Of a DNA stretch of 64,000 bases, positions 1 through 12,180 are shown one piece after another (the stretch's first letter is position 1; each line of letters opens with the position of its first letter). Origin of the DNA: Owenia fusiformis. Taxonomy: Eukaryota; Annelida; Polychaeta; Sabellida; Oweniidae. The stretch lies in the NCBI GenBank assembly GCA_903813345.2, contig CAIIXF020000010.1, positions 12,963,181 to 13,027,180 of the forward strand, in the 5' to 3' direction. The notes below the pieces were generated by a model, which saw only the letters and a list, made by a program, of their open reading frames with translations, had not been told where the DNA came from and did no database searches. Both the position numbers and the translations under genes were made by a program.

Positions 1-312
1 TGATCTAATAGTTGTTTGGTACATTAGGCATCCAAACAAATCAAGTTCTTATATTTGTGATGCAACAAAGTTGAAAAACAATCCGTGGAAAGACAACAGT
101 GAAACTGATAAATTTGAACACTCATATCTGTATGGTTAACATTGTTCCAAGATTAAATGTCACATTTACATGCTTAAAGCTAATGTACTGCTCCAAGAAA
201 TCATTTACATGGTCTATCCTTAGTACCTCACAGCATGGACATTTTTTCTCACGACTGCAGTATCAACAGTTCAACGCCTTTTGTGAGTCTTAAAGTTTTC
301 AACATCTACCAT

Positions 313-524
313 CAGTGACCTCCCCAGCAGTAAAGCAAGTGGGCGCGGGCCGCGGCACCCACCTGAGATTTTGAAAATAGACTTGCACCCACCTGAAAAT
401 CCATTTGCACCCACTTTGAAATGAGAAAATCAAAAGAAATTGGCATCTTTTGACCAATTTTAGTCTCAATTGTGAAAATGAGAATTTTGCAACCACCTGA
501 GAAAAAATCCTGGGGAGATCACTG
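313..524. mobile_element. hAT-like MITE
   Basis: A 212-bp non-coding element whose ends are inverted repeats: CAGTGACCTCCCCAG at the left, and the right end read in reverse is CAGTGATCTCCCCAG. The flanks TCTACCAT (305-312) and TCCACTAT (525-532) agree at 6 of 8 bases, fitting an aged 8-bp hAT target duplication. Inside are several 'CACCCACCTGA' type sub-repeats. A diverged relative lies near 36.45 kb. Confidence 0.7.
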
Positions 525-2404
525 TCCACTATATTACTATACACATTAACATGGAGTGCAAATGCCTAAAAATCTCTTTGACACTCAAGCCAGAATACTT
601 CTTCCAAAGCATGTACCAGAACAAACATTTTAAGGAATATTTTCAATGAATTAACTATAATGTGATTGAGATCATAGAGGCTATAGTGGTGGGCCCCTGG
701 CTCAGGGTGAGTCATTTTTGCCATAAAAAATGAGTTCCTCCCAAAGATCATGTAATCCAAGTAATTCTTTTTCGGCAACAGCAAGCTACTATCTCAATAT
801 AGTATGTTGTCCGAAAGTCACTGTATCCACGGGTTTCAAGGCGATTTTCACTGGTTGTTTTCACAAAATCACCTGTTGTTTTTATGGCCTTTCAACTTTT
901 CCATGTTAAATCTATGATTTCCATTAATTTTTGCCTGTTGTTTTCATTTATTTAGCCTGTTGTGAGAAATTCTAGTGAAACCCCTGGTATCACAGACTTA
1001 TTTATGATGTATATTACAATAAAGAACTTGAAGTGAATCTAATGTCATTCTTAACAGTAAGACTGCCAAAAAAGCTTTAGCCAGAAAATAACTCCAAAAT
1101 AAATTCAGAGTACTAATTAAGAAAAAATGCCAATTACTTGTTGAACAATAAACATAGTTGAACCTAATTGCTGAGTAAAACATTTATCAAAATATTTGGC
1201 GATTGCACAAAAATGAAAAATCTTTAATGAGTTATAAACATATATTTATTGGATTCTCTGAATATTATATGCATTAAGTTACGTACTTACCCCTGACTTT
1301 AGCCTCTATGTGCAAGAACTAAGGAATAGATATTATATCTTGTATTTCTGCCAAAATGAACCAGTTTTAAGTATCTAAGGGACACGTTTTCGCTTGTTTA
1401 TTGATTTTTAGCGTTCCACAATATAATACTAACTCATAAATCTATTGTAGTTATACATTCACAAATGTTATATTATAATTCTCCTTCAACTATTTAACCC
1501 ACGGTTCTCCATGATAAAATGTTGAATAAATATGAAGTACAGTAGTATAACAAGTCCCTTGTGGGAAATTTCATAACTCTCTAAAATGTTACAATTTTTA
1601 TATGAATTACACAATTCCACACAGTATATAACAACAAAAAATGTTTGAGTTTCCTGATACTTTGTTGAGCAATTGTAATATAATATAATATATCTACACT
1701 TACTAGAATTATCAAGCGTTAGGTCTTATCCTTACAGTGGTGAAAGATTCAGATAGATCCAACCTACTAAACTCTACTAAACCAATTGGTCTTACGTCAG
1801 AAACTACATGTATATCATCTACAAGGGGCTTCAAGAGCCCCATTGAAAGTCTTGTAGCAGATCTGGAAAATGTTTGCCACTCTTAAACTATACGAGTATA
1901 TACCTTTGTGCAATCAAAAAACATTCTGCTAATTATAACAGCTAGTGAGAGGTAAATTGACTATTAAACTCATATTGGATTTATGAAGTTATTTTGAAGA
2001 AATCATTGTATTTTCTTAAGGATTTGAACAAAACAATAAATGTAAAGTGACGGCTATGCGATTCTGTAAGATTTTGTAAGGTATAATAAGATTATTTCAA
2101 TGTAGCTTAAACAGAAATAATACAGTTCAATATAGTTAAATATAGGTTTTCATAAGTTCTTCAAAGCTCATGAATTGTTCAAACAAGAATGCTGTAAGTG
2201 TTTTCTCATCGCATTTGGGACCTTTAAAGTTTAAAGGTCCATGCATGACGCTTTAACCAAATGTAATTTTGTTATTGCAAATACTCCAAAAAGTTGACAT
2301 TTACAAATATAAATCCAAATATTTATTTCTCATATGAATAGGGTTAGAGTTTTTAACATTCCCTGACCTTGTCCCTGATGTTACCAAAGAAACAAAAGAA
2401 AATC
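525..2404. other. AT-rich stretch without recognised gene
   Basis: No open frame here looks like a conserved protein, and frames are short on both strands. The only local structure I see is a short perfect palindrome, GGACCTTTAAAGTTTAAAGG and flanks, near 2218-2241. Confidence 0.6.
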
Positions 2405-2407
2405 AGA

Positions 2408-2446
2408 CAAATAAACAAACAAACAAACAAACAAACAAACAAACAA
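2408..2446. repeat. (AAAC)n microsatellite
   Basis: About nine tandem copies of the tetranucleotide AAAC/ACAA. Similar tracts occur near 13.64 kb and, in the complementary form GTTT, near 16.09 kb. Confidence 0.95.
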
Positions 2447-3230
2447 GAAGACATTCAAACATATATCCTGAGTTTGATTATTTACATGTACATACAAAAC
2501 ACATATTTGCATGGTGATACAATATTTATATTTTAGAATTTAATTAGTTTGAACTTGAATGCTTTTATTCAGTGAGTAAAATGTTTCCATTGCCTCTTCA
2601 ACATACAATCCCTATGTAATTGCAAAAGCTAGATTAATCATTTTAGCACCCCCCCTCTTTTATTGACTCATAACATCACATATCATATTCAATCCATTTG
2701 GCTCAAATATGTAAATACATTTGCATGTTTGATGCATCTTCACACAATCGGTCTTCACTGCGGTCAAAATGATGCAACGGAAGCTGAGTGAACAAAGATG
2801 TGTTTGATTGTGATACAATGATTATATTTTAGGTATTTTTGATGTTTTCCAAAATTGATTTATCTTGTTTAAAGTCATCAATCCACAATTGCTCTGTCAT
2901 TGTGTTCATATACTTTTTAGCCAGGAAATATTATGTCAGTGAAAGAAAGTGTCAGGTCAGGGATGTAGTGAGGTTGATACATCGGGAATTCTATCCCACC
3001 ACTCATCCAATCACTCCACTATCTTATCTATCGCTTTAACATCCTCACTTCCTTTTCAATACGGCAAGTTTTGGAGTCAATAAAAACACATTTTTCTCTT
3101 GTGAGAAGGAAATGGGGGAAGATACCATATTTATCTGAGGTTAATTGCATTCCAAAGATATCCCCATTCTTGTGTCTATACTGACAAATTACAATTGGAC
3201 AAATGAAAGGTGAATAATGATAGGGAAGCG

Positions 3231-3508
3231 TTAATGATCCTTTGAACAGTCAAGTAGAGGATTTGACTCAATTTCTGATATCTGGATGCTGTTACACTTT
3301 TTCAACACTTGCCCGCAATAAACGGAATATCCCATCAACATTTGTTGGTTATTCTGACTCAGGACAGAATGTACTGACTGAGTGCAGGCTGTATGTTCAT
3401 CTTCTCTTTCTTGAGTCTCATTCCCTTTGCTGAAAAGCGTAACGTTTGAGAAAAAGTGCCAAGGGTCTTGGTTTATGGACTGTTGGAGAGTCAGATTGAA
3501 ATCTTCAA
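3231..3508 (-). CDS. Possible terminal coding exon, unknown protein
   Basis: Read on the minus strand, a good acceptor (pyrimidine-rich, ending TTTACTCAG) is followed by about 92 open codons ending in TAA at 3231. The frame starts DIEDFNLTLQQ and ends LLDCSKDH, with mixed polar and hydrophobic composition unlike the low-complexity frames around it. I do not recognise the protein and found no convincing partner exon upstream. A CG-containing stretch with a minus-strand donor (GCCAAG|GTAGGA, about 12.94 kb) could be the 5' end of such a gene, but that link is a guess. It could equally be a chance frame. Confidence 0.25.
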
Positions 3509-4186
3509 TATCCTGAGTAAATGGAAGAAAATACATTATATTAAAGAAAAATCTACAGCTTTCGTTTGCAATGATTGTTAAACACTGAACCGTTCAATCT
3601 CCATTTCAACCCAGTGAAAGAGAAGAAATCAAGAGGGGAGGACATACAGGATCCTCATACAATGCAAGCAATGATGTTGTATGTCATGTTTAATATCAAT
3701 ACAAACTTGTTTGCAATTAAAAAAATAATGCTAGAGCATCAACATGCTAAGAAGATACAAATATAACCCTTCTGAAAATTACCACTTTTTGTACAGTGAC
3801 ATTAATAAGTTCATTCACTTATCCTTCGAAAGCCCTCCATGTTACTGCATATGATTCAATCAAATGCATGTTTACAAAATACAGTGATTTTTCTAAGAAA
3901 GGCTTCATATACCTTAGCCTCTTTAAGCATTTATATCTTCACCTCAAACACACCTTTAAATGTTATTCAAATGTGTGGGATTGATATAGTTACATGCACA
4001 ACAACACAAGTAACCAGGTAACAAAATCAAACAAACATTATTTTCTTTACAAGTTAAAGACATGTGAGAATCAACACTGAAAACTATATATAAAAGATAC
4101 AATGTACATTCAGGTGACTAAGAAGGGGTGTTTCAATACAATTGTTACTTACATGTATCACCATTGTAATTTTTGAGCTATCTAAC

Positions 4187-4262
4187 AATGACTGGCAACC
4201 GAATGAATGATTGGCAACCAAATGAATGACTGGCAACCAAATGAATGACTGGCAACCAAATG
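4187..4262. repeat. 19-bp minisatellite, about 4 copies
   Basis: The unit ATGAATGACTGGCAACCAA repeats about four times with one or two substitutions. Confidence 0.9.
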
Positions 4263-5573
4263 TAAGTTCCAAGTTCCAATACCATACCTCAAACTTTTAA
4301 TTAAAAGTTGCAACACTAATTGTATAAAAAATATAAACACAGAGATCAAAAAGTATATGAGAACAAAAAAGTTTATGGTGTAAGGACAACAAATCCTCGG
4401 CATAAAGAAAAAATATGTCTGACACCAGCCCTCTACCATAATCCATATGAGAGAGAAGACACACGATGATCAGAATGGCCTCCCTCATTCTGATTGTCTG
4501 AACTATTCCAAAAGGATAGTAAAGGCTGTGGATCCCACAATGGCCTCCCTATGTTACAACAACCATGATCACAATCCAAAATTGCCAAAAACATGAAGAC
4601 ATTAAGAACAATTTGTCCTTAATGAGATCACAGAAGCCGCATTGCCACTCTGCTAACCATGATAAACTTAATTGTTCAGGAGTTATCATTACATTTCATA
4701 ACAGCATATAGTGATGAAAGCTCATGATGACATTTATGTGCAGACATTCCAACTTTAAGGAGAGGCTCAAAAATACTTAAAAAAACATTTGAGAACATTT
4801 ATCTTTCATTCAGGGTGTTACATGATCAATATCAGAGAGAGACATCACATCCCAAATACAGATATCATATGCCCAAAACAAACATAAGAGCCTAAAAGAC
4901 AGACATAACATTCTCAAATGATACCAACATCAACAAATAGATTTAGACACACAATGCTGCTTTTTACTGAGATACAGAACAAGTTCCCAAGAAGTAGGTT
5001 GCCAGAAATTCATGATTTTCGATTTTTCAGCCACCAAATGCCAAAATACCAACAATCATCAAAGGAAGGTTTCCATGGTCAGTCAAACCTATAATTTACA
5101 CAAGGTAGTAATCGATCAAACATTAGCTGACCATCTTTGGTCCAAGGGTATTCCAATTCATTCCATATGAGCTGGTACAGTGAACACTGGTGGATCTGGA
5201 GCGAGGGGGGGGCAGGTTTCTGGATCAACCCCTGGTGAATGCCTGATCTTGTTAGTACATAAAACATTCATAAATATAAATAAAGAAGGTGGGGCTCTCA
5301 GCATCTTAACAACATTTCTAGCTCCACTATTAGCTGATAAATTTGCAGGGTTTATGGTTGGTCCTACATGATTTCGAAGATAAGATAACCAAATGTCAGT
5401 TCCCAGTGGTTATCAAATTGATATACAGTAAAATGATACAGACTTGAGATATACATGTATTATGTCATTCCTGGGGGTTTTTACAACCCCAACCACCTCA
5501 TAACATCAGAGATCATAGAAGGTTGGAGGGTGAAATTGAGAATAAGACGTGTGGGCATTCACGTCTGTACAAC
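4263..5573. other. No gene recognised
   Basis: Short unrelated frames on both strands, AT-rich, with G/C homopolymer runs near 5.2 and 5.6 kb. Nothing here supports a gene or a defined mobile element. Confidence 0.5.
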
Positions 5574-5749
5574 CAGGACTGTAGCCAGAGGGGGGGGAGG
5601 GGGTTCGATGGGTTTGAGCGACCCCCCCTGGCCAAAAACTCTTTCAAAATCATGCAGTTTTTCAACATTCTGAGCACATTTTAAGTGATTTAGGTCATGG
5701 AAATTTTCAAAAAGTGAACCCCCCTTGGCAAATCCTGGCTATGGGCCTG
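5574..5749. mobile_element. MITE with CAGG...CCTG ends (copy 1)
   Basis: A 176-bp element with imperfect terminal inverted repeats (CAGGACTGTAGCCAG at the left, CTGGCTATGGGCCTG at the right) flanked by ACAAC and ACAAT, a probable 5-bp target duplication. G-runs follow the left end and C-runs lie inside. A better-kept copy lies at 23699-23903 and a fragment near 63.5 kb. Confidence 0.75.
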
Positions 5750-6691
5750 ACAATGATACAATAATAAATACAATTCTGTTCAAAACCCTCATTATTTTAA
5801 CCTAGGAGAGAGTGATATAATTTATCTTGTATTGTTGTAAATTGCATATTTCTTGCCTCACCCTTTTCAATAGTCTGATATTTGGTTCTTTTATAAAAAG
5901 TTACTCCAAATATAAGGTAATCCTATATTGATCTCACTTAACCTAATCAGAATACAGGACTATCAGAATTCATGAATCATATACAAGCAGCTTAGTTCAA
6001 TAAATGCTATGACAGGTATAGTAGTTTGAATAACTGGGGTGTATTGTATAATAAACTCTTACATTGCAATTGCTATTCACTTTTCATGAGGAAATGTGTT
6101 GATCAAATTGCCTTTTCTTTTATTTTTCCAGGAAATGTTTCTGATCAGATTGCCCTTGCAATTTGTTCTTCACTTTTCCCCAGGAAATGTTTTGATCAAA
6201 TTGCCCTTGCAATTATTTTTCACTTTACTTCTCGTGAAATGTTTCTGATCAAATTTTCTTGAGGAAATGAACTGATCAGATTGCCTTTGCAATTGTTTTA
6301 TTTATTTTTCTCATATTTCTCCATTAATTGTAAGTGTTATTTAGCCCACATAGTGAGCTATTCTATTTTGGTAATCATTTTCAATACTAAACTATGTTCC
6401 ATTATACATTTATGCTTTTCTGCCTTTATGGCAGATTTCTTTTAATTTCCATTTTTGCATCTGTAGCAGTTATCTCGAGCCAAGAGATGCTCAATATGCT
6501 GCTATTTCTTGTACATATTTTTGCAAGCAAGTCACTTGCTCCCCTTTATTTTTATTCGTTATTTTCTTTCGTTACTTTAGGATCAAAGAATGAATTTGTA
6601 CTGTTGACATTCAAAGCATTTTATATGGATAAAGGAAGCATTTACCCATATTTATATAAGGAAAAAATGACTATTCAACTTTCAATGCACT

Positions 6692-7600
6692 TTGAACTTG
6701 ACACTGGCTAACTTTTTAAAAGACCTTCCATTTTATTCATGTTCTAACATTGATTTTTTGGACTTAGCACATGGACTTGATCATTATGATAATCTTCTAT
6801 TAAATCCACTTGACTTTGATAAACATTTAGCCACGGAAGACCAGTTTAACAATGTTCAAACTCAAATGCATAGCATTTCTCAACAGTGTAATTTTGATAA
6901 TATTGACAAATTAAACTCAACAATTAAATATGACTCATTTTCTTTACTTCATCTGAACATGAGAAGTTTACCAAAGAATAACTGGAAATTTGAAATGCTT
7001 AACTCTCTTAGTAAAAATTCTTTTTTTGTCATAGCAATGTCAGAAACCTGGTTAACAGAATCATCTGAAAAGCAATTTACATTAGATGGATATAATACTG
7101 TATTTGATTCAAGGAAACTTTCTAGAGGTGGCGGGGTTTGCCTCCATATAGCAAAAACTTACAATTTCATTGAAAGATCTGATCTTAGATTAAACTCTGA
7201 TAAATGTGAATCTGTTTCCATAGAAATCAAACAAAATAAAGGGAAAAATATTTTGGTATCAGCTATTTATAAGCCACCTAATTTTAACTTACATGAATTT
7301 AATAATCTTTTTAATTCACACTTAGAGAAAATGGCATCTGAAAATAAGTTTGCCTATATTTTAGGGGACTTTAATGTTGACCTTCTGAAATCAAATGAAC
7401 ATGACCTTACAAATGATTTTTTGTGTAACTTGTATACTAATAATTTTATGCCTTTAATTTATAGACCCACTAGAATCACTAGTAACTGTGCTACATTAAT
7501 TGATAACATTTTTACCAATGCAAATAATATCACCCAATCTGGTATAATTTTATATGACATATCAGATCATTTTCCAATTTATGCCGTAAGTAATAATAAT
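6692..7600 (+). CDS. LINE ORF2, endonuclease part
   Basis: This encodes an apurinic-type endonuclease domain, which nicks target DNA for target-primed reverse transcription. Its motifs appear in order: HLNMRS, the catalytic-Glu motif SETWL, RGGGVCLHI, SAIYKPPN, ILGDFNVDL, LIDNIFTN and the active-site SDHFPIYA. The frame opens after a stop at 6668 with no early ATG; the first ATG in frame is about 58 codons in (MHSIS), so the true start is uncertain. The last three codons (Asn) lead in frame into 9726 once the transposon and one copy of its target duplication are taken out, showing that the LINE was intact when hit. Another frame at 6394-6711 is not a recognisable ORF1. Confidence 0.85.
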
Positions 7601-9720
7601 CACGGAGCGGTAGGCAAACTGCGCGCCTACTATGCACGCAGTTTGGAACACTGACAAACTGCGCGCCTATTCACTAAATGACAGACAGGGAGGACACGAC
7701 TCCCAAGAGGATGGAAATTACTGGAAATACTAGGCTAGTTTTGGTTTTCAGACAGCACCAAGATGTGGAGACTAACTTAGTTTATACGTAGCACTCGATT
7801 TTTTCCCGACGCATATCTAGTTATCTCAAAATAAGGTTCCCAAGGAGCTTTCGTGTTAAAATTATACAGTGTTGCGTCATATAATGTCTGTTTTTCGTAG
7901 TTTGACGTTTATTCAGCCCTTGTGTTTGCATATTCTGAAAGATATAGGATTGCTGCACATGGTTTAAGTAATATAGTTTGTTTGTTAAACAGTGACAAGC
8001 CATTAACGTGATTTTATTTTTTTCGCTGTCAAACTGCGTGCATACTTTCACGTGGATTTCACAAACTGCGTGCCTAATATTTACAAACTGCGCGCCTATT
8101 TTTACAAACTGCGTGCCTAATTTGCAAGCTGTGTGCAAGTTTGTTGTGTATTTTCAGAAAACGTAAACGCCACTCACTAAACCTGTCCCTATATAAAAAG
8201 AAACCAAAGTCTGACCCTAACAAAAATGTAGATAACAACGGCGCATCTTCAAAAACCATGACACCCCCTTCAGAATTAAACAAGATGTTATTTTAAAACG
8301 CACCAATGAAGAAAAGGAAACCAATCAAGAAACCAAAGAGGCGAATATTTAAAGGTACCAGTGACTCATTTGAAAACACATTAAAAGACTGTGAAAACCT
8401 CTTGCCCGATGTCCTCTCAAACCTTAAAAGAAATAGTACATTGTGTCAACCCTTCTTCAATTTCTTATTTATCAGGCTCGTATACTATACATGTACTGCA
8501 GTCCGGACATTCAAGTATTACTTCCTTTGGCATTTGCTATAAAATAGACTCGGAACTATTGTATCCCCAAAAATTAAAAGATTTAAGTGAAAAAGTTTTG
8601 AATTTCTGAATTTTTGCTCGTCATGCATGCATGGTCACTTATTTATGGTAACATCTTTCATGTCGAAAGAGTGAGGTTGTTGTAAATATCTTTTTCTTAC
8701 TTATGTTGCTAAAACTGTGGATTTTTATAGCGTTTTATAATGAGGAATTCATTGAATTATAAGCAATGGCTTTTTGGACTGCATCAATCAAAAATATAAA
8801 TAAAAAAGGATTCAATATATATTTACACAATTTTTATGAACGAATTGTATTTATGTTGCACCATGCATCATGCACCATGTTAGTTTGAAATAAAGTAGTA
8901 AAATAGGCACTTCGGCACTTCGATGGGGACTAGGCGGCGGCCACCTGGGTGTCTTTTAGTAGGACCCCAATAGAACAAAACTATTTTCATGAGATTTTTG
9001 AACTCAACTCTATATGATGAAGTCGAATTATTGCATCAATTTTTTATTAAATCATATAGACAAGAACAAAATAAAATATAAATATGTACATTTCCACTGG
9101 TTGTCAACCATCAACCCAATTTTAGTTTTTGATTTATTTGCACCTTTTCAATCTCTACCTTTTCAACTTACTTACGTACTCCCATGAAATCACATAGGCC
9201 TGCATTACTGAGAAGTCATCGATAATTATAAATATGCACGCAGTTTGGAAGAGTAGGCACGCAGTTTGTGATTTCTGGCTAAAATAGGCGCGCAGTTTGT
9301 GTTTTATTACTTCTTTCTGTCATGTTCCTCTGTTTTAATACGAAATATTTTGTATTGTACGGGAAAACTGGGTTGAGATTTACCTGTGAATCAAAACCCA
9401 AGTGTTTTATATTTCTGTGGAACGTGCGATATCAACTTATGTATCGGTGATCGAAAAATCGATGTCAATTTTTTGTATTAATCTGCTTATATTTTTAAAC
9501 CTACGTTCATCTGGACATGCATTTCGCTATCACATGGTTGAATCATATAATCGCCACCGAATGGACGTGTTGAACTATAAAACAATTCAGAATAAATGTC
9601 TTAAAATGACATTTGAAAACGCAGACTTCAACTTTTATGATGCAATGTTGATAGGCGCGCAGTTTGTCAGTCTTTCAAACTGCGTGCATAGTAGGCAAGC
9701 AGTTTGGCTACCGCACCGTG
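7601..9720. mobile_element. 2.1-kb DNA transposon with many subterminal repeats
   Basis: The ends are 45-bp inverted repeats: left CACGGAGCGGTAGGCAAACT..., right read in reverse CACGGTGCGGTAGCCAAACT.... The flanks are a perfect 5-bp direct repeat ATAAT (7596-7600 and 9721-9725). At least 13 copies of a 16-bp word close to ACAAACTGCGYGCCTA lie in four clusters: 7613-7670, 8030-8135 (mostly plus), 9232-9300 (minus) and 9650-9707. These look like transposase-binding sites. Short frames at 8157-8300 (basic, KRKRH...) and 8391-8609 show no transposase motif, so the element looks non-autonomous. Family is open: 5-bp duplications with CAC ends suggest Transib or an unusual hAT; a 3-bp TAA reading would suggest PIF/Harbinger or CACTA. 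Confidence 0.85.
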
Positions 9721-9725
9721 ATAAT

Positions 9726-11957
9726 GAAGCACCTAAAATTAAAAAGCAAAAGATTCAATATCGAATAATAAATGATGAAAATTGTTCCAAACTCCAAGAT
9801 GAGGTCGCAAATATTAATTGGCAAGATATACTTGATCCAAATTGTGTGAATAATGCATATAACTCCTTCATTGAGATTTTTACTGATATTTATAATAGAT
9901 GTCTACCAAACAGATCCAGAATAATTAAAACCTATAATGATCATAAAAAACCTTGGATTTCTCTCGGGATCATTATTTCAGCCAAATATAAAAACAAACT
10001 TTTCATAAAATATAAAAAGAATCCTACTTTAGAAAACAATGCAATATATACACGATATAAAAATAAGCTTAACCATGTCATTAGAAATGCAGAAAAATCA
10101 TATTACAGAAATAAATTTGAGACAAATAAAGGCAATATAAAGAAATCTTGGAATGTTATTAACGCTATCTTAAACAGAAATCCAAATCATTCTAATATCA
10201 ACGATACATTTGATCTTGAAAATACACAAATCTCAGATGGTCTTGACATAGCTAAGAATTTCAATAATTTCTTTAGTTCAATTGGTCATAAACTTGCAAA
10301 AAAGATAAACAATAATCTAGATCCAATGGTAAATTTAAAGAAAACTAATTCAAATAATAACTCAATATTTCTAACACCTATTACTGAAACTGATGTCATG
10401 GCCCAATTGAAATCTTTAAAAGACTCTGCTGCATCTATAGATGATATACAACCCAGAGTAGTGAAAACACTGAACGAATCTTTGTCGACTCCCCTTACTC
10501 AGATATTCAATTTATCAATAACTACTGGTACATTTCCTGATGCATTAAAAATAGCTAGAGTAATTCCAATTTATAAGAAAGGCCTTAAAGATAAATTCAA
10601 CAACTATAGACCAATTTCAATTCTCAGTGTATTTTCTAAAGTGCTTGAAAAAATTGTTCATGTAAAAGTGACAACATTTTTAGAAAAATATGAAATTTTA
10701 TATTTACAACAATATGGTTTCAGGAAGAAGCACTCAACTTATATGGCACTTCTAAATTTCATTGAAAATATTCGTAGGTCATTAGATATCGGGGAAACTA
10801 GCATTGGGATATACATTGATTTGACTAAGGCTTTTGATACAGTGGATCACAAAATATTATTACAAAAACTTGAATTTTATGGTATTCGTGGAACAGCTCT
10901 TTCCTGGTTCAAAAGTTATCTCGAAAATCGAATTATGGTCACAGAAATTGTTAAGAAAGATGTCTCGATTGATCAATTTACAACTACAGATATAAGATAT
11001 AGATCCGGTAAAAATAAAGTTGAATATGGTGTCCCTCAAGGTTCAGTCATAGGTCCCCTCTTGTTTATAATATTTATAAATGACATACATTTAATATCAA
11101 ATAAACTAAACTTTGTCTTATATGCTGATGATACTAATATTCTTCTTACCAATAAGAATTTTGAAACTCTAGTCTCAGATATGAATGCTGAATTAAAAAC
11201 TGTTTCTAACTGGATGAAATCTAATAAATTAACTCTTAATGTTGAAAAAACAAAATATATGATATTTAATAAAAAGAAGGATCCTAATAAAAACAATATT
11301 GTTCTCAAAATTAATGAACAACCTATAGAAGAAGTTAAAGAAATCAATTTTCTAGGTGTCATTATTGACTCAAAGCTGAATTGGTCATCTCACATAAATG
11401 CTATCTGTACAAAAATTTCTAACTTGATAGGCCTTCTCTACAAGACTAGACATAGACTGACTTTAAATACAATGACCACTATCTATTATTCCATGATATA
11501 TTCCTACTTAAGCTATTGTAACCTTTTATGGGGAAATGCCATAAAATCTCTTATTCAAAAATTGTATGTTCTGCAAAAGAAATTCTTGAGAGTTATCACC
11601 TATTCTGATCGCCTGGCTCCTTCAGGACCTCTCTTTTCAAAACTAAAAATATTGAATATATTTGACATCAATAAACTACAAACCGCTAGCTTTGTTCAGA
11701 AAACTGTTTCAGAATCACCAGAATTTCCTTTTCAAAAGTTCAAACATTTATTTGTTCCAGGAACAGCAATTCATAATCATGACACGAGAATTAATAAGAA
11801 TTTAACTGTAAAAAAATTCAGAACAGAAATTGGAAGAAAATCAATTGAAACAAGTGGCCCATTACTTTACAATACTCTTTCACTTGATCTCAAAAAGTCT
11901 AAACATATCAAATCATTTGAACGAAAGTTAAAGTTTGATTTGCTAAGTCATTATTAG
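9726..11957 (+). CDS. LINE ORF2, reverse transcriptase part
   Basis: The reverse transcriptase of the split LINE. Motifs run in order: IPIYKKG and NYRPISIL (about 10.57-10.62 kb), QYGFRKKHST, the first catalytic Asp in YIDLTKAFDTVDH, WFKSYLENR, GVPQGSVIGPLLF, the active-site LYADDTNILL, and thumb-region LNVEKTKYMIF and INFLGVIIDSKLNW. About 743 codons are open from the end of the transposon to TAG at 11957. The open frame runs upstream into transposon sequence as far as 9402, but that part is not LINE protein. The YADD and SYLENR signatures place it in the CR1/L2/jockey group; I cannot fix the clade without alignment. Confidence 0.9.
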   Translation, partial: EAPKIKKQKIQYRIINDENCSKLQDEVANINWQDILDPNCVNNAYNSFIEIFTDIYNRCLPNRSRIIKTYNDHKKPWISLGIIISAKYKNKLFIKYKKNPTLENNAIYTRYKNKLNHVIRNAEKSYYRNKFETNKGNIKKSWNVINAILNRNPNHSNINDTFDLENTQISDGLDIAKNFNNFFSSIGHKLAKKINNNLDPMVNLKKTNSNNNSIFLTPITETDVMAQLKSLKDSAASIDDIQPRVVKTLNESLSTPLTQIFNLSITTGTFPDALKIARVIPIYKKGLKDKFNNYRPISILSVFSKVLEKIVHVKVTTFLEKYEILYLQQYGFRKKHSTYMALLNFIENIRRSLDIGETSIGIYIDLTKAFDTVDHKILLQKLEFYGIRGTALSWFKSYLENRIMVTEIVKKDVSIDQFTTTDIRYRSGKNKVEYGVPQGSVIGPLLFIIFINDIHLISNKLNFVLYADDTNILLTNKNFETLVSDMNAELKTVSNWMKSNKLTLNVEKTKYMIFNKKKDPNKNNIVLKINEQPIEEVKEINFLGVIIDSKLNWSSHINAICTKISNLIGLLYKTRHRLTLNTMTTIYYSMIYSYLSYCNLLWGNAIKSLIQKLYVLQKKFLRVITYSDRLAPSGPLFSKLKILNIFDINKLQTASFVQKTVSESPEFPFQKFKHLFVPGTAIHNHDTRINKNLTVKKFRTEIGRKSIETSGPLLYNTLSLDLKKSKHIKSFERKLKFDLLSHY

Positions 11958-12180
11958 ATCTTCTTTGAAAAATGCTTTCTTCTCATTATTTGTATTTTAT
12001 TGTGATGCATTTTATGCTTTGTCATTTTTTTTTCCATATAACCTGACTGTTAATTTAATAAATGCTATTTTGTATGTTAAACATGGATCTTATACACCCC
12101 TCGGGGTGTCTTTTCATGTCTCTGTAAACACTGTATTTGAAACATTTGAAATAAAGTGAATTGAATTGAAAAAAAAAAAA

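Larger units (their letters stand above)
6040..12180 (+). mobile_element. Nearly whole CR1/L2-like LINE, split by a DNA transposon
   Basis: A non-LTR retrotransposon with an APE endonuclease half (6692-7600) and a reverse transcriptase half (9726-11957), separated only by the transposon at 7601-9720. The 3' end is short, with AATAAA followed by GAATTGAATTG and an A-rich tail, as in CR1/L2/jockey-type LINEs that end in a short tandem motif. The probable 5' UTR holds diverged repeats of about 60 bp (6065-6295; words AGGAAATGTTT, GATCAAATTGCC). The exact 5' end is not resolved and no target duplication was found. Open frames throughout imply a young copy. Confidence 0.8.

Noticed and set aside
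6394-6711. LINE ORF1
   Set aside because: The 105 codons are hydrophobic and show no RRM, zinc-knuckle or esterase motif; more likely 5' UTR.
9402-9719. N-terminal extension of the RT protein
   Set aside because: This part of the frame lies inside the inserted transposon and is open by chance.
11036-11362. Minus-strand frame in the LINE
   Set aside because: It is the reverse of the reverse-transcriptase core.
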